Shown piece after piece: positions 45,501-57,246 of a DNA stretch of 64,000 bases. Position numbers and translations under genes: made by a program. Within the stretch, counting starts at the first letter, position 1. Every line of letters begins with the position of its first letter. The notes beneath the pieces were generated by a model that worked only from the letters and a program-made list of their open reading frames with translations, made no database searches and was not told where the DNA came from. The stretch comes from Rhizomys pruinosus (lineage: Eukaryota > Chordata > Mammalia > Rodentia > Spalacidae). The stretch spans positions 1,343,933-1,407,932 of the forward strand of contig VZQC01013302.1 of the NCBI GenBank assembly GCA_009823505.1, given 5' to 3'.

Positions 45501-46075
45501 TGAAGAGTCTAGAGATGGAAGAAGTATACCTAAACATTAAACTCTATGTACCACAAACCTGTGGACAACATCATGGAAAATCCAAAATGTTCCTAATTAA
45601 GACAAGGATGTGTACTCTCTTTGCTCATTTTTAGTGCATTGACTGAAATCTTAGCTACAGCAGTAAAAGATGAGAGAGAAATAAAAAGGATACAAATAGG
45701 AAAAGAAGCCAAAGTATTTCTATTTACAGATGATATGATTCTGTATATGAACGATCCCAAAAGAATCCACTAGAAAATTCTTAGCACCAATAAATACTTT
45801 CAACCAAGTGGCAGAATACCAAATTAGCAAATAAAAATCAATAGGCTTATTATACAATGATGAAAAACATACCAAAAGACATCAGGGTAACAATCTCATT
45901 CACTATAGTCATAATAAAATAAAATAAAATAAAATAAAATAAAATAAAATAAAATATAAAATACCTGGGAATAAACCTACAGGGAAACAAAGGGGCTTCT
46001 ACAATGAACCCTTTAAGACAATGAAAAAAAAAGATGAGGAAGACATCAGAAGAGGAAAAAAACCTTTAAAGTTGT
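45501..46075 (+). pseudogene. L1 ORF2 reverse transcriptase fragment
   Basis: Degraded frames give a QGCxLSPFLFSxL-type block, then KAVAT-like and IQIGKEAKVFLF, with the catalytic box reading FTDD instead of FADD near 45725, then DPKRIH. An (AAAAT)n run interrupts. A separate, older insertion from the L1 at 31.6-44.0 kb. Confidence 0.82.
45902..45960. repeat. (AAAAT)n microsatellite
   Basis: About ten pentanucleotide units within L1. Confidence 0.95.
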
Positions 46076-47335
46076 TGGGGGGTCATGTTGTCAAACTGCC
46101 TTCTACATATTTATGTTTAGAACCATAGATTTGTGCTTCTCTCAATCTTGATCAGAGAAACTTCCTATTATAATGGGTGGTGGTTAAGCCAGAGACCAAT
46201 TACTCTTGAAAATGCTGAGAATAAGTGATGGTTGGAATCATCTGCATAGAGCCTAATAACCAGCTCTATGACATATCTTACAAAATGGCATCTAATAACC
46301 TGTTTCAGACCACCACTGACCTCAAGGATCCTCCACAGCCTTAAAAAGAAAAAGAGGCACCTCTGCGTGAGGGAGTTACTGCCACTATTTTTCTTTCAAC
46401 TTAGAGCCCTAAGGCAGTAGAGCTACATGCCACAAACAGCATTCAAATTAAATAATAACTAAAAGATCACCATTGTTAAAACAAGGAACTGGACATGTTG
46501 ACATGGGGAAAACATGCTGAGTATACCTCTTTTCTTTCCCTCGTTTTTCAAAACACTGCTGTCTAATGGCTAGATCCTGTTAGACTGGTTGGACTCATTC
46601 ATACCTGTCACTGATCTGAAAGCCAAAAATACAAACTTCCCAGCAATACAGTAACTAGCAACAAAACTGTTGTACAAACAATTTAGAAGTAGTATATATG
46701 TCCATTTTAAATGGACTATTAGCTGAATGTTAAAATCAGTGGTTTAAGGGCCCAGGACAACATTCAGTTGGATTTACCTTTGACTTAGCTTCTTAACTTC
46801 TTAAATTACCAGAGTTTGTAAGAGTAATGCAACCTTGCTATATATTTCAGTGACTAGGTAGGGCCAATATGTACATTAAAAAAAAATTGACAAAATGTCT
46901 ACATTTTCTACTGGAGCAAAAAAGGAATGGAGCAGGAGGAGAGGGGACACAAAGGAAAGGGAAGCTGATACCCCAGTTGTGTACAGAGAAGCAGGCTTCC
47001 CTCCAGGTTTAGGCAGGATTTCTTCCGTAACTCAATTCCCTTTTGACGTAATAATCTACATGGGATCCTACTGTCCAGGTGTAAATGAGTCATCAGTTTG
47101 TTTTCCATATGCCAGGCCACCAGTATCTTCCACATGGCTCCCTCTTTCACAAATCACAGAGCCTGTGTTCCATCAGAGATAAGACTATGCCAACTAGGCC
47201 CACCTAACTAGGAAGACCAGGGAGCCCAGTATTTAAAACTGCTGGTAACTCATGACGGGAGATTTATTCTTCTGTTGTTAGTTTAAAGAAAACATCTAAG
47301 TTCATATGAAATTGGCTTGAATTTCAAACTCAGGC
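46076..47335. other. Apparently unique DNA
   Basis: No repeat landmark. The 95-codon plus frame at 46895-47182 is opposed by an 80-codon minus frame over the same bases; neither shows a domain, so no gene is called. Confidence 0.5.
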
Positions 47336-47445
47336 AATGACACATAGTAGCTAAGGGACTAGACTTTGTCAGACAGAACAGGAATATAGCTGGTTCTGCC
47401 ACTTACAGAGCCCATGTGACACTGTGAAAATAACCGAGCATTAAC
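47336..47445 (+). repeat. MIR SINE relic
   Basis: agtagctaagggactagact then tggttctgccacttacagag follows the MIR 5' half. Confidence 0.6.
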
Positions 47446-47499
47446 TAGTATGGCACTGTTCGAAGTGACATAGTTGGATTAACTCACTTTCTCATAAAA

Positions 47500-47640
47500 A
47501 GATGGTATAAATGAGGTGTTGATATGGAAAGAATAAGTAACATGCTCAGGATCACAAAACTCATGCGATGAATAAAATGTGAAACAAGGAAGCCCTGTTA
47601 CTAGAGCCTAGACTCCATCATTTCATTGGTGACTAATTTT
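47500..47640 (-). repeat. MIR SINE relic, reverse
   Basis: agtaacatgctcaggatcac, then agcctagactccatcatttc fits reversed MIR. Confidence 0.45.
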
Positions 47641-47905
47641 TTTAAATATTAGCCACTGTAAGAAATATAGCCAATGGTGGCTGAGCTATATATATTAGTG
47701 TAAGCATTATACTATAGTATCATATGTATAATTGAAACTAAAACTTGATGAAAATATCTTCTCTTATTTCATGCAAAGTAAAGTGTTATATGCCTACTGT
47801 GTCATTTAAAACTTCTAGTGACTCTTCATAAAATTTGATTACAAGGTCCACTGAACCATGACCTCAAATTTGAAAAACAAAGGACTATATTTCTTTTGAT
47901 CACTG

Positions 47906-48005
47906 TAGGAATTTTGAGAGGATAAAATAAAATAATATACACAGAACACTCAGTATAGCCCTTGCAAATACCCTTTGTTCAGTATATGGCAGCTACTATT
48001 GATCT
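47906..48005 (+). repeat. MIR SINE 3' end relic
   Basis: ttttgagaggataaaataaa, then cagaacactcagtatagccc and ggcagctactattgat fit the MIR 3' end. Confidence 0.5.
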
Positions 48006-48429
48006 TGAAAACCAGCCATAACTATTAGGAAAGAGAGGGAAACCCTGAATAAACTGTAGGCAGGCCTATTCCCAGTTAGGCTCTGTCCTGGGCAGTGAGA
48101 CAAGGAATTTTCCCAGTTATTTTTAACCTGTAATGAAATGGAAATCCATACTCAGAAAGAGGGAGCTAGTTATAGTTTTTTACTCTGCCTTCCTCTTCTC
48201 TACTAAAAAGGGGGCAAGTTAAAAGTTGATGTTACTTTGGGCTGAAATCCTCAACAATTGCAACTTATTGATTAGTTTTTGTTGTCATCCAATACTTAAA
48301 TGGCACACATTGATATATACAAAATGGATCTTCAGGAGTCTTACTGGAGACAAGTAATCATTTCTTCTAGAGTATCTAGATGATACTCTATCGAATTGTC
48401 ACAAACCTACTGATATAAAACAACTTTAA
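48006..48429. other. No feature recognised
   Basis: Apparently unique. Confidence 0.5.
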
Positions 48430-48430
48430 C

Positions 48431-48566
48431 CATCTGGGTGTGGTGGTGTACACCTTTGATCCCAGCACTCAGGAGGGAGGGGCAAGCGGATCTCTGTGAG
48501 TTCAAAGTCAGCCTGGTCTACACAGGGAGATCCAGGCCAGTAAGATCCTGTCAAAAAAATAAATTA
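48431..48566 (+). mobile_element. B1 SINE
   Basis: ccatctgggtgtggtggtgt to gatcctgtcaaaaaaataaa; small deletions. Confidence 0.9.
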
Positions 48567-48784
48567 ACTTAACCTTACAATTTTATCATTCTAGAATTCA
48601 TTTCCTTGCTTTTTCCAGTTTCTTTGTGAGGAATACTGCATTCTATGGCACATGGCTTCCCTTTTGTCATGTGAAGTAAAAGGTTTGGGGGGCTTTGGAT
48701 ATGGGCATCTTTTGGCTGAGTTAAAAATGTAGTTGGGAAATTATTTTGTAACACATAAAATGAACCACACAAAATAATAGGACG

Positions 48785-48975
48785 CATAACAGAATTCATT
48801 CAACATTTACTAAGTGGCAGGTGCTCTATTCAATGCTTTATTTGCCTTCAGTCATTTGCCTGATAAGGCAAGGTTTTAAAAGATGGTTGCTAAAGTTATA
48901 CAAATAGGAAGTGGCAAACCCAGTCATCAATGGTCATTCTCTCAACCACTTCACAACACAAAGGTAAGTTCTAAA
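48785..48975 (-). repeat. MIR/L2-type relic, reverse
   Basis: attcattcaacatttactaa, gtggcaggtgctctattcaa and later aataggaagtggcaaaccca have the layout of reversed MIR/L2. Confidence 0.5.
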
Positions 48976-51039
48976 TATGGACACATTTGATGAATCAAAA
49001 ACTTGTGTGTTTCTTTTACTCCCCCCCCCAAAAGAACTTATGTTGGACAAATTTATTCATTTAAATTATATGAACCAAAGAAAAACTTCTAATAACTTTT
49101 GGTAACCTCTTCACATCTCCACAAATTTATATCATTCCATCCCAAAATGCTACTCATATATTTTGCCTCGTTTTGGAGGCATATTGAAGACAGGAACTCA
49201 AAAGTTTACTTATATGAGTGATTCAATATAGATGTTCCAAATAGAAATAATGACCTAAAAGTTCATAGAAAAAGGAAACTGAAATGCTGTGAAACAAGCA
49301 GCAAAAATAGAGCCTGACCTGACTCAGAGAAGCAGAAATGTCGATAGCCTAGAGAACAAGAATGGTGTGGAAGAAGAGGAACAGCACACATCAGGATGAG
49401 GTACAGGAAGCTCACTAACTAGAACCTAAAAGGAAATTAGAGAAGAATTAATAATGCACTGAAAGATTTGAAAATAGATAATGTTCAGTTTAACAAGAAA
49501 GGAAAGGGCACAGCCTGTGCAGGATTATTTAAAGCTGGGGAGGATAGTTGTCCTTAGAATGAAAACAGAGAAGAACAGAGGAGGCGAGAAACCAGCAGTC
49601 GTCTCCACCTTCCAGGAAGAATCTGGGTCACTAGGAGACATGAAAATGGTGGAGAATATTTTACTATATATGCATTTATTCCTGTCAATGACATAAATGT
49701 GTGAACTAGAAACACGCTAATACGTGTATGTATATAGGGTTTTTATTGACCCAAAATGCAATAGGGTAAGAGCAGGTATTTGCTGGTGTTATACTTAGGA
49801 GCTCAGCCGAGTCTATTCATCCTCCCACTGCTCTCAGCAGTCTGTAAAACTAATTCAGCTGGTTTTCTCATTGGCATAAAAATTACCCTTTCAGTTTCTG
49901 TCTACCCACCTCAACCTAAGCATCGGTTCCAAGATGGACTGGCACCCAGTCACTTTATTGTCCTTTTATATGGTTACCCAACTTGAGTGAGCATCTACTT
50001 TATAGCTGACTCAGACATGTCACAGGATTCAGTCAATTATTACAGGGATCACAGCCAGTGATAGAGTCACCAGACAAACAATACACAACTCAGCCCGGCA
50101 CTGTGTCACAGATAATGTCTGCCATCTGGTTTCTTCCCAGCTTTCTTCCAGTGCTCCCGCTTCATTGCCATGGGTTAGCATCAATATTTATCTTTTCAAA
50201 TGAATATGCATTTCCAAGGAAATTTTATCACATAAAATACATCTAGCTCTATTTTGTTTTTAAGAACTAATTAAATAACTCAATCATTATTTTTGTGGGA
50301 AGATGGTGAACCTCTGCATTTTCTGAATATTCTGTTTCACTGCATATATAATACTGGAAAGTTCAACACCCTTAACAAGCACTGCCCAAGGCCTGGGCAA
50401 CCAGGTTTCAAGGGATGATATGAGCAGTAACCATGGTAACAAAGGGATATAGAATTCTGAATATTTTGAGGTTTAAGGAAAGAAGTTCATTAGAAAATGT
50501 TTCCATAATTGGGTTGTGGTTTAGCTGCCTTCAAAGGCAAAGTACTAAGCTCTTGCTGTAAGTTAAATGTTCTCTATCAGATTCTATAAACAAGTACAAG
50601 TTATAACAGGCACAGGAAAGATAATAAATCAAAACCAAACAGGCATAGCTAGACGTTGAGAGCCAGTTTGATTACTCTCTGAATGTTTTTCCAATTTCCG
50701 TGCAAAACATACTACACTGTATGAATGAGTGTATTATATCTGATTACTTGATTTGCCTGTCATGTGCTAGTCAACAGATGAGTAATTTTAGAAACTATAT
50801 CAAAAGAGAAGATCCAAGGTTAGAATAATTGTGAAGCCTCAAAAAAGGTTCACTCTTCTCTTGGGACTCCTAGAAAGCAGGATTTCCTGCCTTTCCTCTA
50901 AGTGCCCAGCACACAATTCACCCTCAACACTAAAGAAAACTTGGTTAGAAAACAGGCATGATCTAAAACAAAGATTAATTATTGTGCTCATGATGCTTTA
51001 TCTCACGAATGCCTTCTCTCATTCACTCCTGTAATTCAT
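48976..51039. other. Apparently unique DNA, no gene recognised
   Basis: About 2 kb with no young repeats, the longest clean stretch of the window. Short frames (49481-49696, 49780-49986, 50058-50246, 50831-51034) show no domain. Could be intronic or intergenic. Confidence 0.5.
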
Positions 51040-51052
51040 AAATAATGAAAGC
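51040..51052. repeat. 13-bp target-site duplication, left
   Basis: aaataatgaaagc, repeated at 51562-51574 (the A at its start overlaps a poly(A) run on the right side). Confidence 0.75.
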
Positions 51053-51561
51053 GTGGTAGAATGTAAGGGCTTCGATTGGGGTTAATGGTGAAACTACAAC
51101 AATAGAGACTGGACACTCATTTGATCAACTTGATTGAACATACAAGCCCCCCCCCCCGGTGGATGGTGGGACCCATGAGCTGTGTGGGTTTGGGCACAAC
51201 TGCTTGCAAATTGGTTTTACATGAAGGATGCTTGTACTCACAAATTATCACTTATTGTTAAAAAAAATGAAAAAACAAAACAAAAAAGCAGAGAAAGATA
51301 CAGAAAACTTACGGCAGAATGCATGATCTGGGATGGGTAGGGGTGGGGTGGGGGGAAGGGAAGGGGATATATGCCTGAACTGAATTGGAAAATGTTGTAT
51401 GAAATACACAAAGCATCAATAAAAAAAATAAATAAAAAAAAAGAAAAAACAAAAACAAAAATATATAACATGGTATATTCTTGAAATATGAGGAGTTTAA
51501 TGCTGGATGAAATTGGAAATGTTCTAAAATATATTACATGTAATTAAATGCCAAAAAAAAA
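51053..51561 (+). mobile_element. L1 3' end (type I) with probable 3' transduction
   Basis: 51053-51418 is the type I L1 3' UTR (compare 1780-2037 and 18087-18460 reversed), with a C-run, the G-rich ggggtggggtggggggaagg and a first A-rich tail at 51419-51461. About 90 bp of non-L1 sequence follows (51462-51552), then a second A-run and the right target duplication. This order (L1, A-tail, extra sequence, A-tail) is that of a 3'-transducing L1. Confidence 0.75.
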
Positions 51562-51669
51562 AAATAATGAAAGCAAGTCCCAGTGAGGATGGGCATAAAT
51601 CCAAAGCAGAGATAACCTGAAACCAAGAATACTCCTGTGAAGATGTTTTATATATGCGATAAAAAAAAA

Positions 51670-51955
51670 ACAAACCCAGCTTGTGGACTAAACAGCTAAG
51701 GGGATGGCAGCCTCATCAGAATATAGACTGCCATTGTTGGACTATCTGGACTGTATCATGGAGGCCAGTGCAGGGGGATCAAGACAGGATGCATGGTTAC
51801 TGGACTTCATTTGGGGGACCATGGCAGGGAAAGACACCAAAGCGGAGCAAAAGTGCAGGATTGATGGTTGTTTGGGATTGCCAAGGAGGAACCTTCGAGC
51901 AATTTCTTAAGGTAAACATGACATCTTTTAGGGAAAAAATCCTCCAATTCAAGAG

Positions 51956-52008
<53 letters not shown>

Positions 52009-52215
52009 GTAGCAATAGAAGTTGGAGAGAACAACAACAAAAGAACTGAAAAAAAAACTCTGGAAAGACTCAGGAAAAAATACAGGACATGTATGGCAGA
52101 GTGCAGGGACTTGGGTGGGGTGGGGTGCATGGAAAGGGAAGCAATTCTAGATTCGATTGAGAAATGATGTATGACCTACGGAAAAAGTTTAATAACAATA
52201 AAAAAATTATATTAA
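51670..52215 (+). mobile_element. L1 3' UTR, type II end
   Basis: ccagcttgtggactaaacag to gagaaatgatgtatgaccta and an A-rich end, parallel to 9627-10165. Contains a long TG run where the other copy has a short tgtgtgtg and tata stretch. Confidence 0.75.
51957..52005. repeat. (TG)n microsatellite
   Basis: About 24 uninterrupted units within the L1 3' UTR. Confidence 0.97.
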
Positions 52216-53455
52216 AAAAAGAATTTTAAGGACTAAAAAAAAAACACAAAACAAAACAAGCACAGAGGCAGGTATTCAGAGCCTTTGCCAATCTACCTAT
52301 GAATCATAGATGAGAACTTACACACTCCTAATATAACACATAACTCAGTACTGTGTTGTTGACCTAGTTTGTAGTCGAGCACAAGCTTGGCTAATCAGGA
52401 CTATTGTTCCCTTTTAACATGCGTGGTTCTGAGTAACATGGTTCTTTTCTTGGCATTGTAGCCCCTTTAAAACATGTCTCACAGACTCTGGAAGAATTTT
52501 CTTCTTGTCTTTGATACTAAAATTGTCCTTCCTGTTGAAATTATACCTTTAGATTACTTATTTCCTTAGGTTTGGCTGAATCATTTATAGTCCACTGACT
52601 CCATTCTTTACGTGATGCCTCATGGATGAGTAACATCCTCAAATGAACACGAAGACTACTTTATTCACTATGTTTCTGTTAAATATATACATACATATAT
52701 ACACATGTATACATATATATATATATGTATACACTAAATATGTATATGTGTGTATATATTAAATATATCTTATTAAATTAATCCTCAGAAATCCTTAATA
52801 CAAATAGAGCAGTCCTCTCTCACCTGAAATTCATTTTGTGTGGTTTCACTTCAATAGTCAACTGCAAATATAAAATAGGAAATTCTAGAAATACCATGTT
52901 TGAAATAATGTCATATTTTAATACTTTATAAATAGCTGTTAGTTTTCTTTTATACTGTTCCTACTGAAAAAAAATAGTATTTTAGATAAATATGCACAAT
53001 GAGAATTGTGTTTTCAAGGGTTTTGTTCTATATGTGATTCTGGATATACAGTGAGGTTAGGGGGGATTCTGATACTTTCTTCTGTCAGGATGCACTTTAA
53101 GAAGTGTGTCATGGAACAATACTCCTTGAAATGTATCTCTTGTTGTTAAAGAGATTCTGCTGTAATTGGCACAATTTTGGAATTAACACTCATAAGATAT
53201 GATTTATGAAAGGATCAGTCTTTGATATATGATGAGATATAATCATCCGGCTAATATTTTCTTGAAAACTATGCAGGGAAGATTCAGTGCAATTCTTTCT
53301 CACTCTTCAACGAATACTGAGAAATTATTCCAACACCTAGTGTATAATTTCAAGAATAGAATTTTTTTATAAATCACCATTTTTATATGACACAAAAATG
53401 AATGGTATGCAGAAGGAATAGGGAAATAGAATTCAATAAATCAGAATGGGAAAGG
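52216..53455. other. Apparently unique AT-rich DNA
   Basis: Contains an imperfect (TA)n/(CATA)n run at 52683-52770. No gene. Confidence 0.5.
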
Positions 53456-53459
53456 GAAT

Positions 53460-54126
53460 TTTTAAAATACATTTATTGATGAAATGTATATTCCATTCAT
53501 TACCTTTCAGTCCAATTAGACACATTCTCCTCCCCCCCCCCCCACCGTGCCTTCTGCCATACATGTCTTGCATCTTTCTCTCAACCTTTCCAAAGTTTTT
53601 CCCTGCAGAGGCTTGTTGTTTTGGGTAGAGTTTAACTGTATCATTCAGTTCTTTAACCCAGTCTTTATGTTGTTGTTTTTCCCTCTCCTTTGTATTGCTC
53701 CAACAGATGCCTATATAATCATCACATATGCATCAAAATTATGGTCTCTGAGTATAAACTGTATGTTAATTCCAAAATATGTTTAGGAATTCACATTTTT
53801 CCCTTTAATTTTATATTACTCTAAAATATGGATACATATCTTCCACCCATATCCAGTAATTACAGAGTCTAAAAATAAGTGGTAGGTTGATTCTAGAGCC
53901 TGTTAAGAGATTTACATTATAACAGCACAGTTGCTTTCAGATAAAAAGAAATATAACAATAATGTTGTTCAGCTTGCCTTTCAACTGGAGATTTGGTGTG
54001 AGCATCAACAAATGAGGAAAGCATTCCCCATTTGTTTTTCTGGGACTGTGTTACTTCACTCAGCATAATGGCTTCGAGTTCCATCCATTTTCCTGCAAAG
54101 CTCATGATGTCATCTTTCTTTACTCC
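53460..54126 (-). mobile_element. L1 3' UTR, reverse
   Basis: tttctgggactgtgttactt, cactcagcataatggcttcg and agttccatccattttcctgc are the reversed conserved L1 3' motif, as at 12340-12400. A C-run lies at 53533-53543. Confidence 0.65.
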
Positions 54127-54127
54127 N
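54127..54127. other. Assembly gap mark (single N)
   Basis: Reversed L1 on the left, sense L1 ORF2 with an A-run on the right. Confidence 0.9.
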
Positions 54128-54462
54128 AAAAAAAAAAAAAAATAGAAACAAAGGAAAAATGTCCAAACTTCATCTATGATGCCAGTATTATTCTAATAAC
54201 AAATCCAGGTTAAGACATAACAAGAAAGAAAACTATAGGCCCCATATCTGTACATAGATGCAAAAATTCTCAACGAAATAGTTGCAAACCACATGGAGAC
54301 ACATCTCAAAAACACAAATGGGCGGGAACACGGGTCTAGATTTGTTATAAATAAATAAATAAATTTATGTGAAAAAAAAATCATCCACCAAGATAACGTT
54401 GGCTTTACTGCAGATACAGGGATGGTTCTATGTATGTAAGTCAATAAAAGTACTAAATCATG
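54128..54462 (+). pseudogene. L1 ORF2 fragment (early RT)
   Basis: cttcatctatgatgccagta, then gtacatagatgcaaaaattc, caccaagataacgttggctt and cagggatggttctatgtatg match the order at 41940-42150. Confidence 0.75.
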
Positions 54463-54465
54463 GAC

Positions 54466-54614
54466 CAGGCATGGTGACTCATGCCTTTAATCTCAGCTCT
54501 TAGAAGGCAGAGGCAGGCAGATCTCTGTGAGTTCAATCCCAGCCTGGGTTACATAGAAAATTCTAGGCCAGTTGGGGCTACAGGGAGAGCTTGTCTCAAA
54601 AGACAAAAAAAAAA
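54466..54614 (+). mobile_element. B1 SINE
   Basis: accaggcatggtgactcatg to gcttgtctcaaaagac. Confidence 0.92.
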
Positions 54615-54617
54615 AAT

Positions 54618-54735
54618 CCAGGGGGTAGAAGCAGAAGGATCACAAATTCAAGGCCAACCTAGGTTACACAATAAATTGTAGGCCAGTCTGGTCTACATAG
54701 AAAGACCCTGTCTCAAAAGAAACAAATAAATGAAA
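54618..54735 (+). mobile_element. B1-like fragment following a B1
   Basis: gggggtagaagcagaaggat, attcaaggccaacctaggtt, agaccctgtctcaaaagaaa: the 3' two-thirds of a B1, directly after the B1 tail. Confidence 0.7.
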
Positions 54736-54765
54736 ATTAATTGCCTTAAAAATAATTGTATTGTC

Positions 54766-55014
54766 AGGCTGGAGAGATGGCTCAGCAGTTAAAAGCACTG
54801 ACTGCTCTTTCAGAAGACCAAGGTTCAATTCCCAGCACCCACATGGCGGCTAAGAACCATGTTAGGCCAGGCATGGTGGTGCACACCTTTGATCCCAGCA
54901 CTCGGGAGGCAAAGGCAGGCAGATCTCTATGAGTTCAATGCCAGCCTGGTCTACATAGTGAGCTCCAGGTCAGCTGGGACTAAAGGGAGACCCTGTCTCA
55001 AAAAGACAAAAAAA
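54766..55014 (+). mobile_element. Composite B2-B1 SINE (copy 2)
   Basis: B2 head 54766-54864 ends at ggctaagaaccatgtta and passes directly into a full B1 (54865-55000) with A-rich tail. No B2 3' half follows. Flanks aattgtattgt (54754-54764) and aattgtattttgt (55015-55027) enclose the composite; the first nine bases are identical. The junction is at the same B2 position as copy 1. Confidence 0.85.
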
Positions 55015-55219
55015 AATTGTATTTTGTAGTACATGAAGCCCATTTATATGTAAAAAATTTATTTTCTATTTTATCATTTCTTTCATGTTACCTATTTCAT
55101 AGTAAATGTTATGACTTTTTATTCAGATGACTCTTTTTTACTAATATAGCAAGAATAAGTTTAACTTTAATATCTAATTATACTTAAAGAAAATATTTCC
55201 AACCAAAGTTTTTCAGTTG

Positions 55220-55435
55220 GATATGGTTTATTTTTTCTTTGATTCTTTTTCAAATTTCATGCAATGTATTTTGGTCATATTTAGGCCCCCCCATCTGCAG
55301 CCCTCTTCTAGTTCCTGCACTAGATTTCATGTACTCTGTCATGTACATTAAGGAGTATCAAGTCAAGTTTGTGTCCCCAAATGTTCTTCAGTGTGCGTCC
55401 ATCCACTGGACTCTGGTTCACCTATCTAGCATTAT
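55220..55435 (-). mobile_element. L1 (Lx-type) 3' UTR fragment, reverse
   Basis: aaatgttcttcagtgtgcgt and ccatccactggactctggtt match 44465-44515. Confidence 0.65.
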
Positions 55436-55614
55436 TTTTTAAGACTTAAAATTTTAATTTCCTAAATAAGAAATGCCACATTTGGATGCAGTCTAGAGTT
55501 TAGATACGTACATATAATGTTGGCCACAAAAACTTTTTATTTTTAGTACTAGAGATTAATTACTGGGCCTTATGAGTTCTAGGCAGTGTATCACTAAGCT
55601 ACATCCCTAGCTAA

Positions 55615-55626
55615 AAGATTTTTTTA

Positions 55627-55660
<34 letters not shown>

Positions 55661-55968
55661 CCTGTGTGTATGAGTGTGGATTCACAGCAATGTGGAGCTC
55701 AGAGAGTGACCTTGGGTGCTGGTCCTCCCCTTCCACCCTGTTTCAGAGAGGCTCTTCTGTTGCTCACTGGTGTTCATGCCAAGCTAGCTGGCCCATGAGC
55801 TTCCAGAGATTCTCCTGTCATCATCCCTTACATCCTCCCTCACGGAGCACTAGCTTTATAGACAGATGTACACTACATCCGGTTTTATGTGTGTTCCAAG
55901 GACCCAAATTGAGGTCCTTAAACTTTCACAGCAAGTGTTTTACCCACTGAACCATCTCCCCAGTCCAA
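55615..55968 (-). mobile_element. B3-like SINE, long variant
   Basis: Reversed: a TG run in the tail region, then gtggagctcagagagtgacc, ttacccactgaaccatctcc and ccagtcc. The middle is longer than usual for B2/B3. Confidence 0.6.
55630..55660. repeat. (TG)n microsatellite
   Basis: About 14 units. Confidence 0.95.
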
Positions 55969-55984
55969 AGATTTTTTTTTTTTT

Positions 55985-56320
55985 GGAGGAAGGAAGGGTT
56001 TTATCTTGATGACACCAAAGATATTTTTTTGAAGAAGGAAGAGTTTTATTTTGACCACAATTTAAGAAAGATACAGTCTGTCATAACTGCATGGTATCCT
56101 GACAGGAGCTTGAGGAAGCTGGTCACAATGCATTCACAGTCAGGAAGCTTATATCCTTATGGGGTGTGGGGAGGTTAATCTTTGTCATATGTGTCCTGAC
56201 AGTTCATCACTGAGGGAAGAGGGGTCAGGAACCAGGAGGTGGAACTGAATCACAGACCATGGAAGAACACTACTTACTGACTTGCTCCTCTGATCTGCAC
56301 TCAGCCTGCTTTCTTTTTTA
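55985..56320 (-). mobile_element. MaLR (ORR1-like) LTR, reverse, diverged
   Basis: gaagaaggaagagttttatt, tgacaggagcttgaggaagc and cttgctcctctgatctgcac with ctcagcctgctttc fit the reversed ORR1 order. The first ~30 bases appear twice (55985 and 56028). Confidence 0.65.
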
Positions 56321-56439
56321 TTTTTTATTTTAAACTTTCCAAACTGTGATTTTTTTTTCTCCACAAATTCAATTAGGTGCTTTATATTTTCTGTAGGGCA
56401 CAGTAAAATGTACACTGTAACTGTGTAAGAATAATAGAA

Positions 56440-56605
56440 GCCAAGCGTGGTGGCATATGCCTTTAATCCTAGCACTCAGGAGACTGAGGCAGGCGGATCT
56501 TTGTGAGTTCAAGGCCAGCCTGGTCTACAGAGTGAGTTCCAGGACAGCTGGGACTACAGGGAGACCCTGTCTCGAAAACAAACAAACAAACAAACAAAAA
56601 TAATA
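56440..56605 (+). mobile_element. B1 SINE with (CAAA)n tail
   Basis: agccaagcgtggtggcatat to agaccctgtctcgaaaac, then caaa repeats. Confidence 0.94.
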
Positions 56606-56940
56606 GAAAACTGATCATAAAAATCTCTTGGTGCCTGGGAATAGAAAAGTTTGCATGTCAAGGTCTGGACGCCCTGGACTATGTGTGTAGTCAAGACCAC
56701 AGCTGGCTATCAAGGGAGGTGGAAAGTCCATTCTTGAGAATCAGTCCTCTGAAGACTAGAATCTGCAAATTACAGAAACTTCCCTGCCCCCAGAATAAGC
56801 CCAACACAAAAGCAAAGTTTTGGCAGATCCATGACCCACTGAGAACAGCTCGATGGGCCTTATAATATTTCCTAGATCCTCTCTGCTGGCAAATAGTTTC
56901 TCTTCACAGGCTGATCCTGGGTTGAAGCTCTGCCATTGCC
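56606..56940. other. No feature recognised
   Basis: Apparently unique. Confidence 0.5.
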
Positions 56941-56942
56941 CT

Positions 56943-56968
56943 GCTTTCTCTTTCTTTTCTTTTCCTTC

Positions 56969-57030
<62 letters not shown>

Positions 57031-57173
57031 CTCTCTCTCTCTCTTTCTTTCTTTTTCTTTCTTTCTCTCTCTCTTTCCTTCCTTCCTTCCTTCCTTCCTT
57101 CCTTTCTTCTTTCATTCCTCCTCCCCCTCCTCCCCTCCCCTCCCCCTCCCCCTCCTCCCCTCCCCTCCCCCTC
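56943..57173. repeat. (CTTT)n then (CT)n and (CCCCT)n tract
   Basis: A 230-bp homopyrimidine tract. Long frames on both strands here are low-complexity artefacts. Confidence 0.97.
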
Positions 57174-57174
57174 N
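57174..57174. other. Assembly gap mark (single N)
   Basis: Sits at the end of the homopyrimidine tract. Confidence 0.9.
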
Positions 57175-57187
57175 AAACAAGTACTCA

Positions 57188-57246
57188 CACACCCATATAT
57201 ATGTGTGTGTGCACACACATATATACAAGCACACACATACATATGT
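57188..57246. repeat. (CA)n/(TA)n microsatellite, imperfect
   Basis: acacaccc, tatata, gtgtgtgtg and cacacacat blocks. Confidence 0.85.

Noticed and set aside
46895..47182. 95-codon plus-strand frame in unique DNA
   Set aside because: No domain, no supporting splice or start context, and an overlapping 80-codon frame on the other strand.
51681..52049. 122-codon frame similar to part of the one at 9294
   Set aside because: The similarity reflects the shared L1 3' UTR, and the frame ends in a TG repeat.
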